Below are positions 46,506-55,924 of a DNA stretch of 64,000 nucleotides, piece by piece. The stretch is taken from contig NZ_CP137338.1 of NCBI RefSeq assembly GCF_044923475.1, positions 4,154,001 to 4,218,000 of the forward strand, in the 5' to 3' direction. The notes beneath the pieces were generated by a model. It ran no database searches and had not been told where the DNA came from. It saw only the letters and a program-made list of their open reading frames with translations. How positions within the stretch are numbered: position 1 is the first letter of the stretch; every line of letters begins with the position of its first letter. Source of the DNA: JAAURS01 sp044923475 (GTDB taxonomy: Bacteria > Cyanobacteriota > Cyanobacteriia > Thermosynechococcales > Thermosynechococcaceae). The translations under genes and the position numbers were made by a program.

Positions 46506-47966
46506 ATGACGCAGCAAGATAATATTGGCACCTCACAGTCATTGGAATTACCTGAAGCTCAGGCGCTTCCATCGCTATCGACATCAAGCTCGGAACTAAT
46601 TTACAAACTTTATGACCGACCACCTGTACTTGAGTCGATTTTTGTGGCGGTACAGCACGTTCTCGCTGCGTTTGTTGGTATTGTGACTCCTCCACTCATT
46701 ATCAGCACTAGTTTAGGGCTGGATCCAACCAATACCAGTTTTATCATCAGCATGTCACTGCTGGCTTCCGGCATTTGCACTTTTATTCAGTGCAAAACTT
46801 TTGGTCCCGTCGGTTCCGGCTTACTCAGTTTACAGGGGACTAGCTTTGCGTTTCTGGGTGCTATTGTGGGCGTCGCGGGGACGGCCATTCAATCTGGAAG
46901 GACACCGGAACAGGCACTGGCGTTGATCTTTGGTGTTTGCTTCTTTGGTGCCTTTGCCAATGTCATCTTGAGTCGCTTTTTACATTTGCTGAGCAAAATT
47001 GTGACGCCGATCGTGTCTGGAACCCTGGTGATGCTGATTGGGTTGAGTCTGCTCAAAACTGGCATTACCAGTATGGGCGGGGGGACGGCTGCCCTAAAGA
47101 ACAATACCTTTGCCAGTCCTCAAAATATGCTGCTGGGTTTTGGTGTATTTCTCATCGTGATTGTGTTGACCCTGGCTAAGAATCAATACATTCGCATGGG
47201 GGCGATCGCGATTGGTCTGCTGGCTGGCTACATTGTCTCTGCCTTCATGGGCATGGTGGATTTTAGTATATTCAGCAAGTTGCCATTGGTCAGTCTGCCG
47301 ATACCATTTCGCTACGGCATGAGTTTTGATTTCAGTGCCTTGATTCCATTCTTGATTCTGTACCCATTGACCGCGATCGAATCGGTGGGCGACATGACCG
47401 CCACTTCCGCCGTTTCCAAAGAGCCGATTTCAGGTCCGGTTTACGTTCGTCGCATCAAAGCCGGAGTGTTGGCTGATGGTTTGAATTCTTCCTTAGCTGC
47501 GCTGCTCAATACCTTTCCCATCACAACTTTTAGCCAAAATACCGGTGTCATTCAGATGACGGGTGTTGGCAGTCGTTATGTTGGCTTCTTCGTGGCTGGT
47601 ATTCTCGCCCTGCTAGGACTGCTGCCCATCGTCAGTGGAGCCTTCCAATCGATTCCGCAGCCCGTTCTGGGTGGAGCCACGACGGTGATGTTTGGGGCGA
47701 TCGCCGTAGCAGGAGTCAAAATAGTGGCCTCTGAGAATTTGGATCGTCGCGCCACCATCATCATTGCCGTTTCGTTAGCACTGGGGCTAGGAGTGGTGTT
47801 TGTACCGGAGTTGTTTAACAATCAACCTGCTTTGATTAAAAATATGTTTGCCTCTGCAACCTCGACGGGTGGTCTGACGGCTATCCTGCTTAGTTGGTTG
47901 CTGCCCCAAACTCCCACATCGAATGAGCCAGTAGTGTCAGACGATGGGGAATTGGTAGATATTTGA
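46506..47966 (+). CDS. NCS2-family nucleobase (xanthine/uracil) permease
   Basis: About 486 residues, 12-14 membrane segments, starting at ATG 46506 with GGAGGAG 11-17 nt upstream. Family motifs include QHVLAAFVGIVTPPLIIS, CKTFGPVGSGLLSLQGTSFA, the substrate-site segment YPLTAIESVGDMTATSAVS, and TTFSQNTGVIQMTGVGSR. These favour a xanthine/uric acid-type member over uracil, but the substrate is inference. Confidence 0.88.
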   Translation: MTQQDNIGTSQSLELPEAQALPSLSTSSSELIYKLYDRPPVLESIFVAVQHVLAAFVGIVTPPLIISTSLGLDPTNTSFIISMSLLASGICTFIQCKTFGPVGSGLLSLQGTSFAFLGAIVGVAGTAIQSGRTPEQALALIFGVCFFGAFANVILSRFLHLLSKIVTPIVSGTLVMLIGLSLLKTGITSMGGGTAALKNNTFASPQNMLLGFGVFLIVIVLTLAKNQYIRMGAIAIGLLAGYIVSAFMGMVDFSIFSKLPLVSLPIPFRYGMSFDFSALIPFLILYPLTAIESVGDMTATSAVSKEPISGPVYVRRIKAGVLADGLNSSLAALLNTFPITTFSQNTGVIQMTGVGSRYVGFFVAGILALLGLLPIVSGAFQSIPQPVLGGATTVMFGAIAVAGVKIVASENLDRRATIIIAVSLALGLGVVFVPELFNNQPALIKNMFASATSTGGLTAILLSWLLPQTPTSNEPVVSDDGELVDI

Positions 47967-48057
47967 ATGGTGACGATAGAAAGCCGAACAATTCTATTAA
48001 CCAATCATCCCATTGGTAGACCGATATTGTAGGGAATACAGAGACCTATTGCAGAGC

Positions 48058-48127
48058 GAAGGCCGCAGAGCCAGGGCATTCGTTGGGCTAAAGTGAGGCG
48101 ATCGCTCTTTCCCTGTCCGGCTATGGC
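48058..48127. repeat. Dispersed intergenic repeat, copy 2
   Basis: GAAGGCCGCAGAGCCAGGGCAT, then GTGAGGCGATCGCT and TGTCCGGCTATGG, parallel the repeat at 24117-24172. It sits between the NCS2 permease and photolyase genes. Confidence 0.55.
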
Positions 48128-48179
48128 GCAAAGGCGAAAGGACAACAGTGCGTGCGTACCCGCCAAGTAGAATAGGAAT

Positions 48180-49583
48180 ATGACTCATCCCTCTAAGATC
48201 GTTGTTTGGTTTCGGCGGGATCTACGTCTTAGCGATAATCCTGCTTTGGCCCAAGCTGTCGCTGAGAAAGCTGAAATTGTCCCCCTCTTTATCTTCGATC
48301 CCTACTTGCTACATCATCCAGAAACTGGCTCTGGAAGAGTACAGTTTTTGCTGGGTTGCTTAGATAGCCTGCAAAAGAATTTAGAATATTTAGGCTCCAC
48401 CCTTGTTCGGCGATATGGGGAACAACCTCAAGTCTTAGTTCAGGTCGCAACCGAACTGGGTGCTGATGCAGTGTACTGGAATGAAGACAGTGAGAGGGAA
48501 TGGCGCACAAAAACTGACTGTTGTGCGATTGAGACATTGAAAGAAGCCGGCATTAAGGTTCGATGCTTTCAATCCGAGGCAGTGTTACCGGCGGGCGGGA
48601 AAGAATCCTACGACCTCAAATTTTTTACGCCTCAGTGGTATAAGTTTTTACAAGGACCTATTGCCTTGAGGCCCACCCACCTCCCATTCCTGCAATTAAG
48701 CGAAAGCACTAGCTCGCTAAAATCATTGCAGGATTTAGACTTGCCCATGACTGCTCAAACCGTACCCGTTGCAGGAGAGCGAGAAGCGCATCGGTTATTG
48801 CACGAGTTTCTGGATCGTAAGGTATCTCGATACCTCAAAAGCCTGAGTGTGGCTACACAAGCGAGTCAGTACACCAGTCGATTGGGTGCCCATATCAAAT
48901 TCGGAACGATTTCTGTTCGCACTATCTACAGACAAGTTTTGCTGAAGCGACAGTCCGCAACCGCTTGGGAGAAAAAAAATCTGGACGGTTTTATCAGTCG
49001 GTTATTCTGGCGAGATCATTTTGCACAGAAACTGCGAAATTTACCGCGCTGCGAAACCGAGTCATACCTTGAGGCGTTCGATTCAGTGCCTTGGAGTCAA
49101 AACGATCGGCACTATCGAGCTTGGTGCGAGGGAAAAACAGGGTACCCCCTCGTCGATGCTGCAATGCGCTGCCTGAATGCAACCGGATGGCTGCCGTTTC
49201 GGCTGCGAGCATTGTGTGCCACTTTTTTCTGTATTGACTTGTTCTTGCCCTGGCAGTGGGGAGCCAAACATTACATGCAGCAGCTCATCGATGGAGATGT
49301 TGCCATTGACCATTGGCAGTGGCAAAGTCATGCAGGGGTAAGCAATAGGGGTCGTTCCTGGTTTAGAGTTTACAATCCCGTCAAGAGTATTGATAAGATC
49401 GATCCTGATGGCAACTTTATCCATCAGTGGGTTCCTGAATTAGCCAACACATCTGTCGAGGCATTGAGTCTGACTGGTCGTATGAATTTAGATTACTATT
49501 CTCCTATTGTTAACCATCAGGAAGCTCGTCGTCGAGCGTTAGCACTTCTAGAGCCAATTAAACGTAAATATCAGCAGCTTTAG
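48180..49583 (+). CDS. Deoxyribodipyrimidine photolyase/cryptochrome family protein
   Basis: A 467-residue flavoprotein. The N-terminal alpha/beta antenna domain is IVVWFRRDLRLSDNPAL and VYWNEDSEREWR. The FAD-binding domain (~200-467) has SQYTSRLGAHIKFGTISVR, FISRLFWRDHFAQKL, GYPLVDAAMRCLNATGWLP and DGDVAIDHWQWQSHAG. The usual active-site block NGGWQWxxSTG of class I CPD photolyases is altered to DHWQWQSHAGVSNRG, so it may belong to another branch. UV-damage repair is expected in a far-red/terrestrial phototroph. Confidence 0.85.
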   Translation: MTHPSKIVVWFRRDLRLSDNPALAQAVAEKAEIVPLFIFDPYLLHHPETGSGRVQFLLGCLDSLQKNLEYLGSTLVRRYGEQPQVLVQVATELGADAVYWNEDSEREWRTKTDCCAIETLKEAGIKVRCFQSEAVLPAGGKESYDLKFFTPQWYKFLQGPIALRPTHLPFLQLSESTSSLKSLQDLDLPMTAQTVPVAGEREAHRLLHEFLDRKVSRYLKSLSVATQASQYTSRLGAHIKFGTISVRTIYRQVLLKRQSATAWEKKNLDGFISRLFWRDHFAQKLRNLPRCETESYLEAFDSVPWSQNDRHYRAWCEGKTGYPLVDAAMRCLNATGWLPFRLRALCATFFCIDLFLPWQWGAKHYMQQLIDGDVAIDHWQWQSHAGVSNRGRSWFRVYNPVKSIDKIDPDGNFIHQWVPELANTSVEALSLTGRMNLDYYSPIVNHQEARRRALALLEPIKRKYQQL

Positions 49584-50165
49584 CTGTGTTTTGTGTAGAC
49601 TCAGGGTGCTAAGCGATCGCCCTTCTCCAACCCTAGCCACAGCAAAACCAAGAGGGTACCGGAGTCACTGCCATTTCCGGCGAATCTACTGCCATGCGAA
49701 CTCTTGAAGCGCTAGCATCGCCCATCCAGGCAAGAGCGATCGCCCTTCTTCAGCCGCCCTGCGATCGCCCCTGCACCCGCTTGCACCCGCAGCAAGAGGA
49801 TCCCATCAAGAGCCAAATCTTTCCTCGCAATACAGAGTTGCATTTGTCTAGTTGGATTGGGCTTGGCAGGGCGATCGCTCCGTAAACCATTACGCGGCAG
49901 AGTCATACCGCGTTTCTCTATTGTGTCGGCCAATCCTGCCTAGCTCCGTAATGAGCCGACACCTTGACTGCGGGCGAAGAAGTTTCGTATAACTAAATAC
50001 AAGCAAGACAAAGTATTGTTACGATATCGCATTTCTTTTTTTACATTCTGTATATTTTGATACTGTTTGCAGTAGGATGGAGTTTGAACTCTAGAGTTAT
50101 AGATGTAAGTAATTCTAGGCGTAAATCATTTTTGGATTTCTGTTAACTATCAAAAAGGACGAAAA
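49584..50165. other. Non-coding stretch with HIP1-rich repeats
   Basis: 49612-49760 is rich in GCGATCGC and shares a ~80-bp degenerate segment with 50590-50680. The right part (49980-50165) is AT-rich and likely carries the promoter of the 85-residue ORF. The short ORF at 49694-49885 has only repeat-derived sequence. Confidence 0.5.
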
Positions 50166-50423
50166 ATGAAAGTAGATCTCGAGTACTGGCAAGAAGATTC
50201 TGAAACCATTACCGTTGAGCCAAAGAATTTTGAGGCAAACTCGATAATGATGAATCAATTTCCTGTTTGTAGAAAAACCAAACTATATACTTCTTATGTA
50301 TCTTTTGGTTCTCTACGTTGGATCTTCCCCTGTGATTCTTCGGTATTACATGAATTCTTGAAAAATACTGAGTTAAACTCACAAAAGATTAGTCAAGAGC
50401 TTAGTCTCAGCGCTAGTTATTGA
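50166..50423 (+). CDS. Small hypothetical protein (85 residues)
   Basis: It starts MKVDLEYWQEDSETITVEPK after AAAAGGACG, a fair ribosome-binding site. The product is acidic and soluble and ends SQELSLSASY. Base composition is AT-rich. An AT-rich promoter region precedes it and a 16-bp hairpin follows 100 bp later. I recognise no family; it could be a small secreted or peptide-precursor-like protein, but nothing proves that. Confidence 0.5.
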   Translation: MKVDLEYWQEDSETITVEPKNFEANSIMMNQFPVCRKTKLYTSYVSFGSLRWIFPCDSSVLHEFLKNTELNSQKISQELSLSASY

Positions 50424-50522
50424 TCGTGAGTTCGATTCCATAACTGCCGATCTATTTTTAGACATGAATTTATTCTTTTGATTAAGATGATGATTCATGA
50501 TAAAAATTACAGTAAAATAGGA

Positions 50523-50564
50523 AAATCCTCTGAAATAATTTTTATAATTTATTTCAGAGGATTT
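50523..50564. terminator. Perfect 16-bp hairpin
   Basis: AAATCCTCTGAAATAA (50523-50538) and its exact complement (50549-50564) with a 10-nt loop. No long T-run follows on +, so it may be a bidirectional or weak terminator for the 85-residue ORF. Confidence 0.5.
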
Positions 50565-50589
50565 CTAATAGGAATGATGAGACGTTTTG

Positions 50590-50970
50590 TGCGATCGCCT
50601 TCTTCAAGCTGCAGCTCGGGCAAAACCCAGTAAGGTGCTGGAATCACAGTCATTTCTAGCAAAACTACCGCAGAGCGATCGCCACCCCTCATAAAATCAC
50701 ATATATCCTGCATCGGAGGACGCCGATGTAGATGACGTTAGCCAAATCTGGTCTTTGACAGCAAAGACTATCGAAGCAATATATTAGCGTTACTCATGGG
50801 TGTGAGATCGTCTGACAAAAGCGGTAAGGACGATCGGCTACAGAGTTAGATGTATTGCTGGTAGCAGTTTTCCACTACAGCAAGCCTAAAAAGAAGGAGT
50901 GCTATGGCAGAAGATAAGAGTATCCAAGAACGAGACTGCATTTTGGGTGTTAGTAAAGTGCAAGGTGCGT
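50590..50970. other. Non-coding stretch with degenerate repeat
   Basis: 50590-50680 repeats a degenerate form of 49612-49697. The rest has no convincing ORF or structure. It lies between the small ORF and the 3' end of the methyltransferase gene. Confidence 0.4.
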
Positions 50971-51744
50971 CTAGGTAAAAAGGTTACGCTCTGTTTTTTT
51001 GCCAACCCGCATAAAAATAGGCCATTGAACTGTTCGCCGAAGGCTGTCCTGCGCGTTCCAATGGGTTGAAATCTGCTCAAAGACTTGTTGAATATAGCCT
51101 ATCCCTTCAGATACTATGAATCGCTGGGTTGCAGACCAAGTTTGTAAATACCCCGTCAATTCACTAGCATCCCACTCAACGGTCATGAAGAACGCTGGCG
51201 CATTGAGCTCAGCGAAAGGAAAAGAAAGCGTTGCATAGCGATCCTCAACCAGTTGCCGTTCGGGAGGCCAATAAGTCTCGACGCGCTGGTAGAAATCTTG
51301 CAGGACCTGCTCTAGTTGTGGTGAAGCAGTCGGAATATCAAACCGTCCGTAGCACCAGAGCGCTAGAATGCCGTCTGGCTTTAGCACCCGTTTTGCTTCC
51401 TTGTAAAAGCGATCGGCATCAAACCAATGAAAAGCTTGAGCGACTGTAATCAAATCCACTGAAGCCGAAGGCAGAGATGTAGATTCTGAAGAGGAAATAA
51501 AGTATTCAATGCGTTCATGCCCCATAGCCTGCTCAATTTGCTGTGGGCTGGCATCTGAGGCATAAACTCGGTCAAAAAAATCGACCAGACTCAAGGCAAC
51601 TTGTCCGTTGCCTGTACCGCAGTCCCAAGCGGCATGATGATTCTTTGCCAGACTGCTTAAGAACTCAAGAAGCAGGCTTGGGTAAGAGGGACGGTAACGC
51701 GCATAATCGCTAGCATGATTCGAGAAGTGGTCTTTGAAACGCAT
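50971..51744 (-). CDS. Class I SAM-dependent methyltransferase
   Basis: A 257-residue enzyme from ATG 51744 (MRFKDHFSNHASDYARYRPS). SAM motif I is AWDCGTGNGQVALSL, acidic loop VYASDASPQQIEQA, motif post-II VDLITVAQAFHWFDADRFY and KRVLKPDGILALW. It resembles trans-aconitate/ubiE-type small-molecule methyltransferases (methyltransf_11). Substrate unknown. A further 8 codons upstream are in frame but lack similarity. Confidence 0.85.
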   Translation of the reverse strand: MRFKDHFSNHASDYARYRPSYPSLLLEFLSSLAKNHHAAWDCGTGNGQVALSLVDFFDRVYASDASPQQIEQAMGHERIEYFISSSESTSLPSASVDLITVAQAFHWFDADRFYKEAKRVLKPDGILALWCYGRFDIPTASPQLEQVLQDFYQRVETYWPPERQLVEDRYATLSFPFAELNAPAFFMTVEWDASELTGYLQTWSATQRFIVSEGIGYIQQVFEQISTHWNAQDSLRRTVQWPIFMRVGKKTERNLFT

Positions 51745-51876
51745 ACTAAAACAGCTCGCTTCTCTCAAAGTTTAATCGATGCAGTCTCTGGTTCAGTTTG
51801 TTGGCCTCCCATCTAGAGCGTTTTGGCTGATGCAGGCGATTGGCAATTATAAAAAGATATCGGAGCGAGTCAGACG

Positions 51877-53004
51877 ATGAACTCGCAGCGCAAAATCATT
51901 CACGTCGATATGGATGCCTTCTACGCCTCTGTAGAACAACGCGATAATCCCAAATATCGAGGAAAGCCTTTGGTCGTAGGCGGCAGTCCCGATAAGCGAG
52001 GGGCAGTCGCTGCTGCCAGCTACGAAGCCCGTAAGTTCGGCATTCATTCTGCCATGCCATCGCGCGCTGCAGTTCAACGCTGCCCGCACCTCATCTTTGC
52101 CCCGCCACGGTTTGAGGTCTATCGAGAAATATCAGAGCAGATCCGGTCGATCTTCTTGAACTACACCGACCTGGTTGAACCGCTAGCCCTAGATGAAGCC
52201 TACTTGGACGTGACTGAGAACAAAAAGGAGAACCCTTCAGCCACGGCGATCGCCCGCGAAATCAAGCAAACCATTCTGCAAAAGACGCAGCTCACATCAT
52301 CGGCAGGCGTGTCGTTCAACAAGTTCCTGGCAAAGATTGCATCCGGGATGAATAAGCCCGATGGCCTGACAGTCATTCAGCCCGACGAAGCAGAGGCATT
52401 CATCGAGGCATTGCCGATTGAGGCGTTCTACGGCGTGGGTCGTGCCACAGCAGCCAAGATGCAGGAGTTAGGCATCCGCACCGGGGTCGATCTGAAGCAG
52501 CGCAGCGAACGCGAACTGATGCATCACTTTGGCAAAGTCGGATTGTTCTACTACCAAATTGCCAGAGGGATTGACGATCGCCCGGTCAATCCGAATCGAA
52601 TTCGTAAGTCCATCGGTGCGGAAACGAGCTTTGACCCGGACCTTCAGGGCCGAGCGTTAATTGAGGAAAAATTGGAGGCAATCGCCCAGGAAGTGCAGGA
52701 GCGTCTAAAGCGCAACGGAGCTAGAGGACGAACGGTCACGCTGAAAGTGAAGTTTGCAGACTACCGCCAAATCACGCGCAGCCGGACAATGCTCGAATAC
52801 GTGTCGAACGAGAGTCAGATATTGGGGAGAGCAAAAGAATTACTGAGGGGTGTTGAAGTGGAAGCACAAAAAGTCAGGTTGCTAGGGATAACCCTGTCAA
52901 ACCTAGACACCGAGACGGATGAGCCGATTTACAGGCAGATGGAGCTAGAATTGCAGTTGGCACTGTCGCCGACAACGTTGGAGGAAGGTGTTGATTGGAG
53001 CTGA
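51877..53004 (+). CDS. dinB: DNA polymerase IV (Y-family, DinB)
   Basis: A 375-residue Y-family polymerase. Catalytic motifs are IIHVDMDAFYASVEQRDNP, PLALDEAYLDVTENK (the DE pair) and SAGVSFNKFLAKIASGMNKP; the little-finger domain follows FGKVGLFYYQIARGIDDRPV. It performs error-prone bypass of DNA lesions. The C-terminal beta-clamp motif is not obvious. It faces away from the methyltransferase gene, 132 bp apart. Confidence 0.93.
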   Translation: MNSQRKIIHVDMDAFYASVEQRDNPKYRGKPLVVGGSPDKRGAVAAASYEARKFGIHSAMPSRAAVQRCPHLIFAPPRFEVYREISEQIRSIFLNYTDLVEPLALDEAYLDVTENKKENPSATAIAREIKQTILQKTQLTSSAGVSFNKFLAKIASGMNKPDGLTVIQPDEAEAFIEALPIEAFYGVGRATAAKMQELGIRTGVDLKQRSERELMHHFGKVGLFYYQIARGIDDRPVNPNRIRKSIGAETSFDPDLQGRALIEEKLEAIAQEVQERLKRNGARGRTVTLKVKFADYRQITRSRTMLEYVSNESQILGRAKELLRGVEVEAQKVRLLGITLSNLDTETDEPIYRQMELELQLALSPTTLEEGVDWS

Positions 53005-53038
53005 AGATAACTCCCTCAGTTGAAAGCTCAACAATACT

Positions 53039-53455
53039 TCAGGGGGTCACAACCTTGCGCTGACGTTGAAGCATCGTTCCGAGCAATTCCACGAGAACCG
53101 CGAATCCATTTTTGAGGAGGAGGAACAACCCTGTAAAGATGCAACTGGTAAAGAGCAGCCCTACGGTCTCTAACCCTTTAGACTTAAAGCCGACCACCTG
53201 CCGAGGCATGAGCGACATGACGCTCAAGATCAGGGTGTTTGCAATCAACGCACCCATCAATACATAGCCGATCCCCATCGCAACCCAAGACCCCTTCAAG
53301 ACAAAGGGATGAATGAATAACAAACAGGCGATGACCCAACCTAAACTAAACGGCGACAGCCATCGACAGAGGGATAGGTCTTTTGTGGAACTCTGAAGCA
53401 TGTAGACGCTGGCGACGACGACAGCAATCCAAGTGGGGCTATCGGCTTCAAACAT
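53039..53455 (-). CDS. Four-helix membrane protein of unknown function
   Basis: About 138 residues from ATG 53455 (MFEADSPTWIAVVVASVYML). Four hydrophobic stretches are visible (~7-18, 37-53, 58-80, 92-118). There are no recognised motifs. It converges on dinB with a 34-bp gap. The function is unknown. Confidence 0.6.
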   Translation of the reverse strand: MFEADSPTWIAVVVASVYMLQSSTKDLSLCRWLSPFSLGWVIACLLFIHPFVLKGSWVAMGIGYVLMGALIANTLILSVMSLMPRQVVGFKSKGLETVGLLFTSCIFTGLFLLLKNGFAVLVELLGTMLQRQRKVVTP

Positions 53456-53857
53456 GGTTGTCTTACTCCTCAGCACTGTCGATAGCCTACCTGTCTATCC
53501 ATACACGTCAAGCCTATTCAATTAATATTTACAATTTTTAATCTTGAATACAAGAGCAATGATTGTAGACGAAAGCGCTAAACCTAAATCTTCTATATGT
53601 AAATATTTGTATACTTTTGATGTCGTAACATTACAGAGGTTTTCTCCGTAGTTGGGATGTAAATTCTTGTTCGCTGAATCATAAACTATTAGATTTCTAG
53701 ATTTTTATGTTGATTGAGATTGATTCGAGGGAATACTAACGATGAGGAGTCTAACTTTTCTAGAATTCATATCCACTCTGCCTCTATCCGATCGGCAATT
53801 AAATGCACTGCAATAAGCCGCGTATCAGCTATCAGTACCTATATATTAGTATGCTCT
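53456..53857. other. AT-rich intergenic region upstream of histidine kinase
   Basis: About 400 bp, clearly AT-richer than most of the window, with no HIP1 octamer. It should hold promoters for the kinase cassette. The kinase frame is open upstream to 53714 but that part lacks structure. Confidence 0.45.
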
Positions 53858-55507
53858 ATGCTGAATCTCTTTAATCTTCCATTCAATAGCTTGTCTGCTA
53901 AGGCTCCAACAAAACTGCAGTCTACAGTATCAGCATGGCCCACATTGTTGGCTGCAACTACAGTTGCGATCGCGAGTACTACTGCGATTTATCAACTGAA
54001 CGAGGTAGCTGAGCGCAATAGCCAGACAAGAATTCTCTTGACCCAAGTAAAAGAACAAGTGAGCAGACTTAATGCTTTGGAATGGGAAGGAATTTCCAAA
54101 GGTAAAATTGATGAGAATTTAACTGAGGAACTTACCGAACATCAGCAAAGAACTGATAAGATTCTGGATGAGCTTCGACAAATCGATCGACTTGAGCAAC
54201 AAAATGACCTAGAGAAAATTTTTAGTTTCTATACACGCTACCAAGCTGCAATCGACGATATACTTACATTGGTCAAACAAAGTAAAATCAAAGAAGCGAT
54301 AGAATTTGATGCAGATGGTATTGATAAAATTTATGATGCGCTATATGCTGAAGTCGCAACTTTAGAAGAAAGCTACATACAACAACAAAAACAAACCAGG
54401 AGATTTGCAGATATTGGAACTGCTATTTCTTTAATATTAAGTGCTGCTGTCATTAGTGTTTTGTCCCATCAGTATAGCAAAAAACTATGGAATAAAAATC
54501 AAGATCTAGAGGCTACTCTTAAAGAGCTTCAACAAACACAGAATCAATTAGTTCAACAAGAAAAAATGGCCGCTCTTGGGCAACTCACTTCTGGAGTAGC
54601 TCATGAAATCAATAATCCCCTAGGTATTATTAAAGCATCAGCAAGCAACACTAACCAAGCACTGCAAGAAGCTCTTTCTGAACTTCCTTACCTATATCAA
54701 CATTTGAATTCTGAGGAGCGAGAGAGTTTTTTTGAACTTATTGCTCGAGTGCAGAAAGATCGACCTTTCGTTACCTCTCAACAAAACCGCAAGCTGAAGC
54801 GCGAACTTACTGCGCAGCTTAAAGAGCATGACATAAAAAATGCTAGAGACATAGCCGATCTCATGATGGATATAGGTATTTGTAGAGATCTGGAGTTTTT
54901 ATTGCCTCTCTTAAAGGGTGATTATGGTGAATGGGCTGTTCAGCTTGCATACAACCTGACTTCCTGCATCAACAACAATCAAATGATTTTAAATGCAGTC
55001 GATCGCTCATCTAAAATTGTTTTTGCGCTCAAAAGCTATTCTCATTTCGATCATAGTAGCAAAAAGCAGTTGATGAAGGTGACTGAAGGGCTAGAGACCA
55101 CGATCGCACTCTATCAAAATCAACTTAAACGAAACATTAATTTGCTCCGAGATTATCAGGATGTACCCGACATTTTGGGATATCCCGATGAATTGATTCA
55201 GATTTGGACTAACTTAATTCACAATGCCATTCAAGCAATGCCATCAGGGGGAGAGCTAACCATTAAAACCTGTCAACGCGAACAGGGAATTGAGGTAAGC
55301 ATCACGGATACTGGATCTGGTATTTCTTTAAAGATACAACAAAAAGTTTTTGATGCCTTTTTTACCACTAAACCTGCTGGGGAGGGAAGCGGTTTGGGGC
55401 TGTACATTAGCCAGAAAATTATTGAAAAACACCAGGGACACATACAAGTAGAGAGTCAACCCGGGCATACCCAATTCCGAGTTTGGTTGCCCATAAAGTC
55501 TGTTTAA
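53858..55507 (+). CDS. Membrane sensor histidine kinase with extended helical insert
   Basis: About 549 residues from ATG 53858 (MLNLFNLPFNSL). One membrane helix (~26-44), a four-helix-bundle-like extracytoplasmic or periplasmic part (~45-180), a second helix (~190-212), and a coiled coil lead to the H-box MAALGQLTSGVAHEINNPLG. An unusual ~135-residue helical insert (LPYLYQHLNSEERESFFELI ... GYGEWAVQ-like stretch) separates it from HATPase_c motifs IWTNLIHNAIQAMPSGG and GSGLGLYISQKI. It heads a three-gene signalling cassette; codon use is AT-rich, suggesting transfer. Confidence 0.85.
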   Translation: MLNLFNLPFNSLSAKAPTKLQSTVSAWPTLLAATTVAIASTTAIYQLNEVAERNSQTRILLTQVKEQVSRLNALEWEGISKGKIDENLTEELTEHQQRTDKILDELRQIDRLEQQNDLEKIFSFYTRYQAAIDDILTLVKQSKIKEAIEFDADGIDKIYDALYAEVATLEESYIQQQKQTRRFADIGTAISLILSAAVISVLSHQYSKKLWNKNQDLEATLKELQQTQNQLVQQEKMAALGQLTSGVAHEINNPLGIIKASASNTNQALQEALSELPYLYQHLNSEERESFFELIARVQKDRPFVTSQQNRKLKRELTAQLKEHDIKNARDIADLMMDIGICRDLEFLLPLLKGDYGEWAVQLAYNLTSCINNNQMILNAVDRSSKIVFALKSYSHFDHSSKKQLMKVTEGLETTIALYQNQLKRNINLLRDYQDVPDILGYPDELIQIWTNLIHNAIQAMPSGGELTIKTCQREQGIEVSITDTGSGISLKIQQKVFDAFFTTKPAGEGSGLGLYISQKIIEKHQGHIQVESQPGHTQFRVWLPIKSV

Positions 55508-55528
55508 AGAATTGGAGGAAGTTTAACC

Positions 55529-55921
55529 ATGTCTGATGCTGCAATTCTTTGTGTCGATGATGAGGCTTCAATTTTGAAGGTGCTCAAGGAACAATTGAAA
55601 CGGCACTTCGGCAATCAGTATGTCTATGAGGTAGCCCAAAGTGCTGAAGAAGCCTGGATTGTGATTGATGAGTTAGAACAGGAGGGAATCAAAATTCTCA
55701 CGATTGTCTCCGATTGGCTGATGCCAAATATCAGAGGAGATGAGTTCTTGGCTGAGGTGCATCGACGATTTCCTGATGTGGTTACTGTGATGCTGACTGG
55801 ACAAGCGGATGAAGCGGCAATTGAGAGAGCTAGACAAAATGCCAATCTTTTTGCCTGCATCTACAAACCCTGGACTGAAGAAGAGTTGTATCAGGTTGTT
55901 TGTACAGCGTTAGGTGAATAG
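55529..55921 (+). CDS. Single-domain response regulator
   Basis: A 130-residue receiver: ILCVDDEASILKVLKEQLK, phospho-acceptor Asp in TIVSDWLMPNIRGDEFL, Thr in VMLTGQADEAA and Lys in CIYKPWTEEEL. There is no output domain. It lies 21 nt after the kinase stop with GGAGG upstream and 3 nt before the next gene. It probably relays phosphate from the kinase. Confidence 0.88.
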   Translation: MSDAAILCVDDEASILKVLKEQLKRHFGNQYVYEVAQSAEEAWIVIDELEQEGIKILTIVSDWLMPNIRGDEFLAEVHRRFPDVVTVMLTGQADEAAIERARQNANLFACIYKPWTEEELYQVVCTALGE

Positions 55922-55924
55922 GTA

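Noticed and set aside
49694..49885. 63-codon ORF in intergenic repeat
   Set aside because: Its sequence is HIP1 and repeat translation, and no ribosome-binding site is visible.
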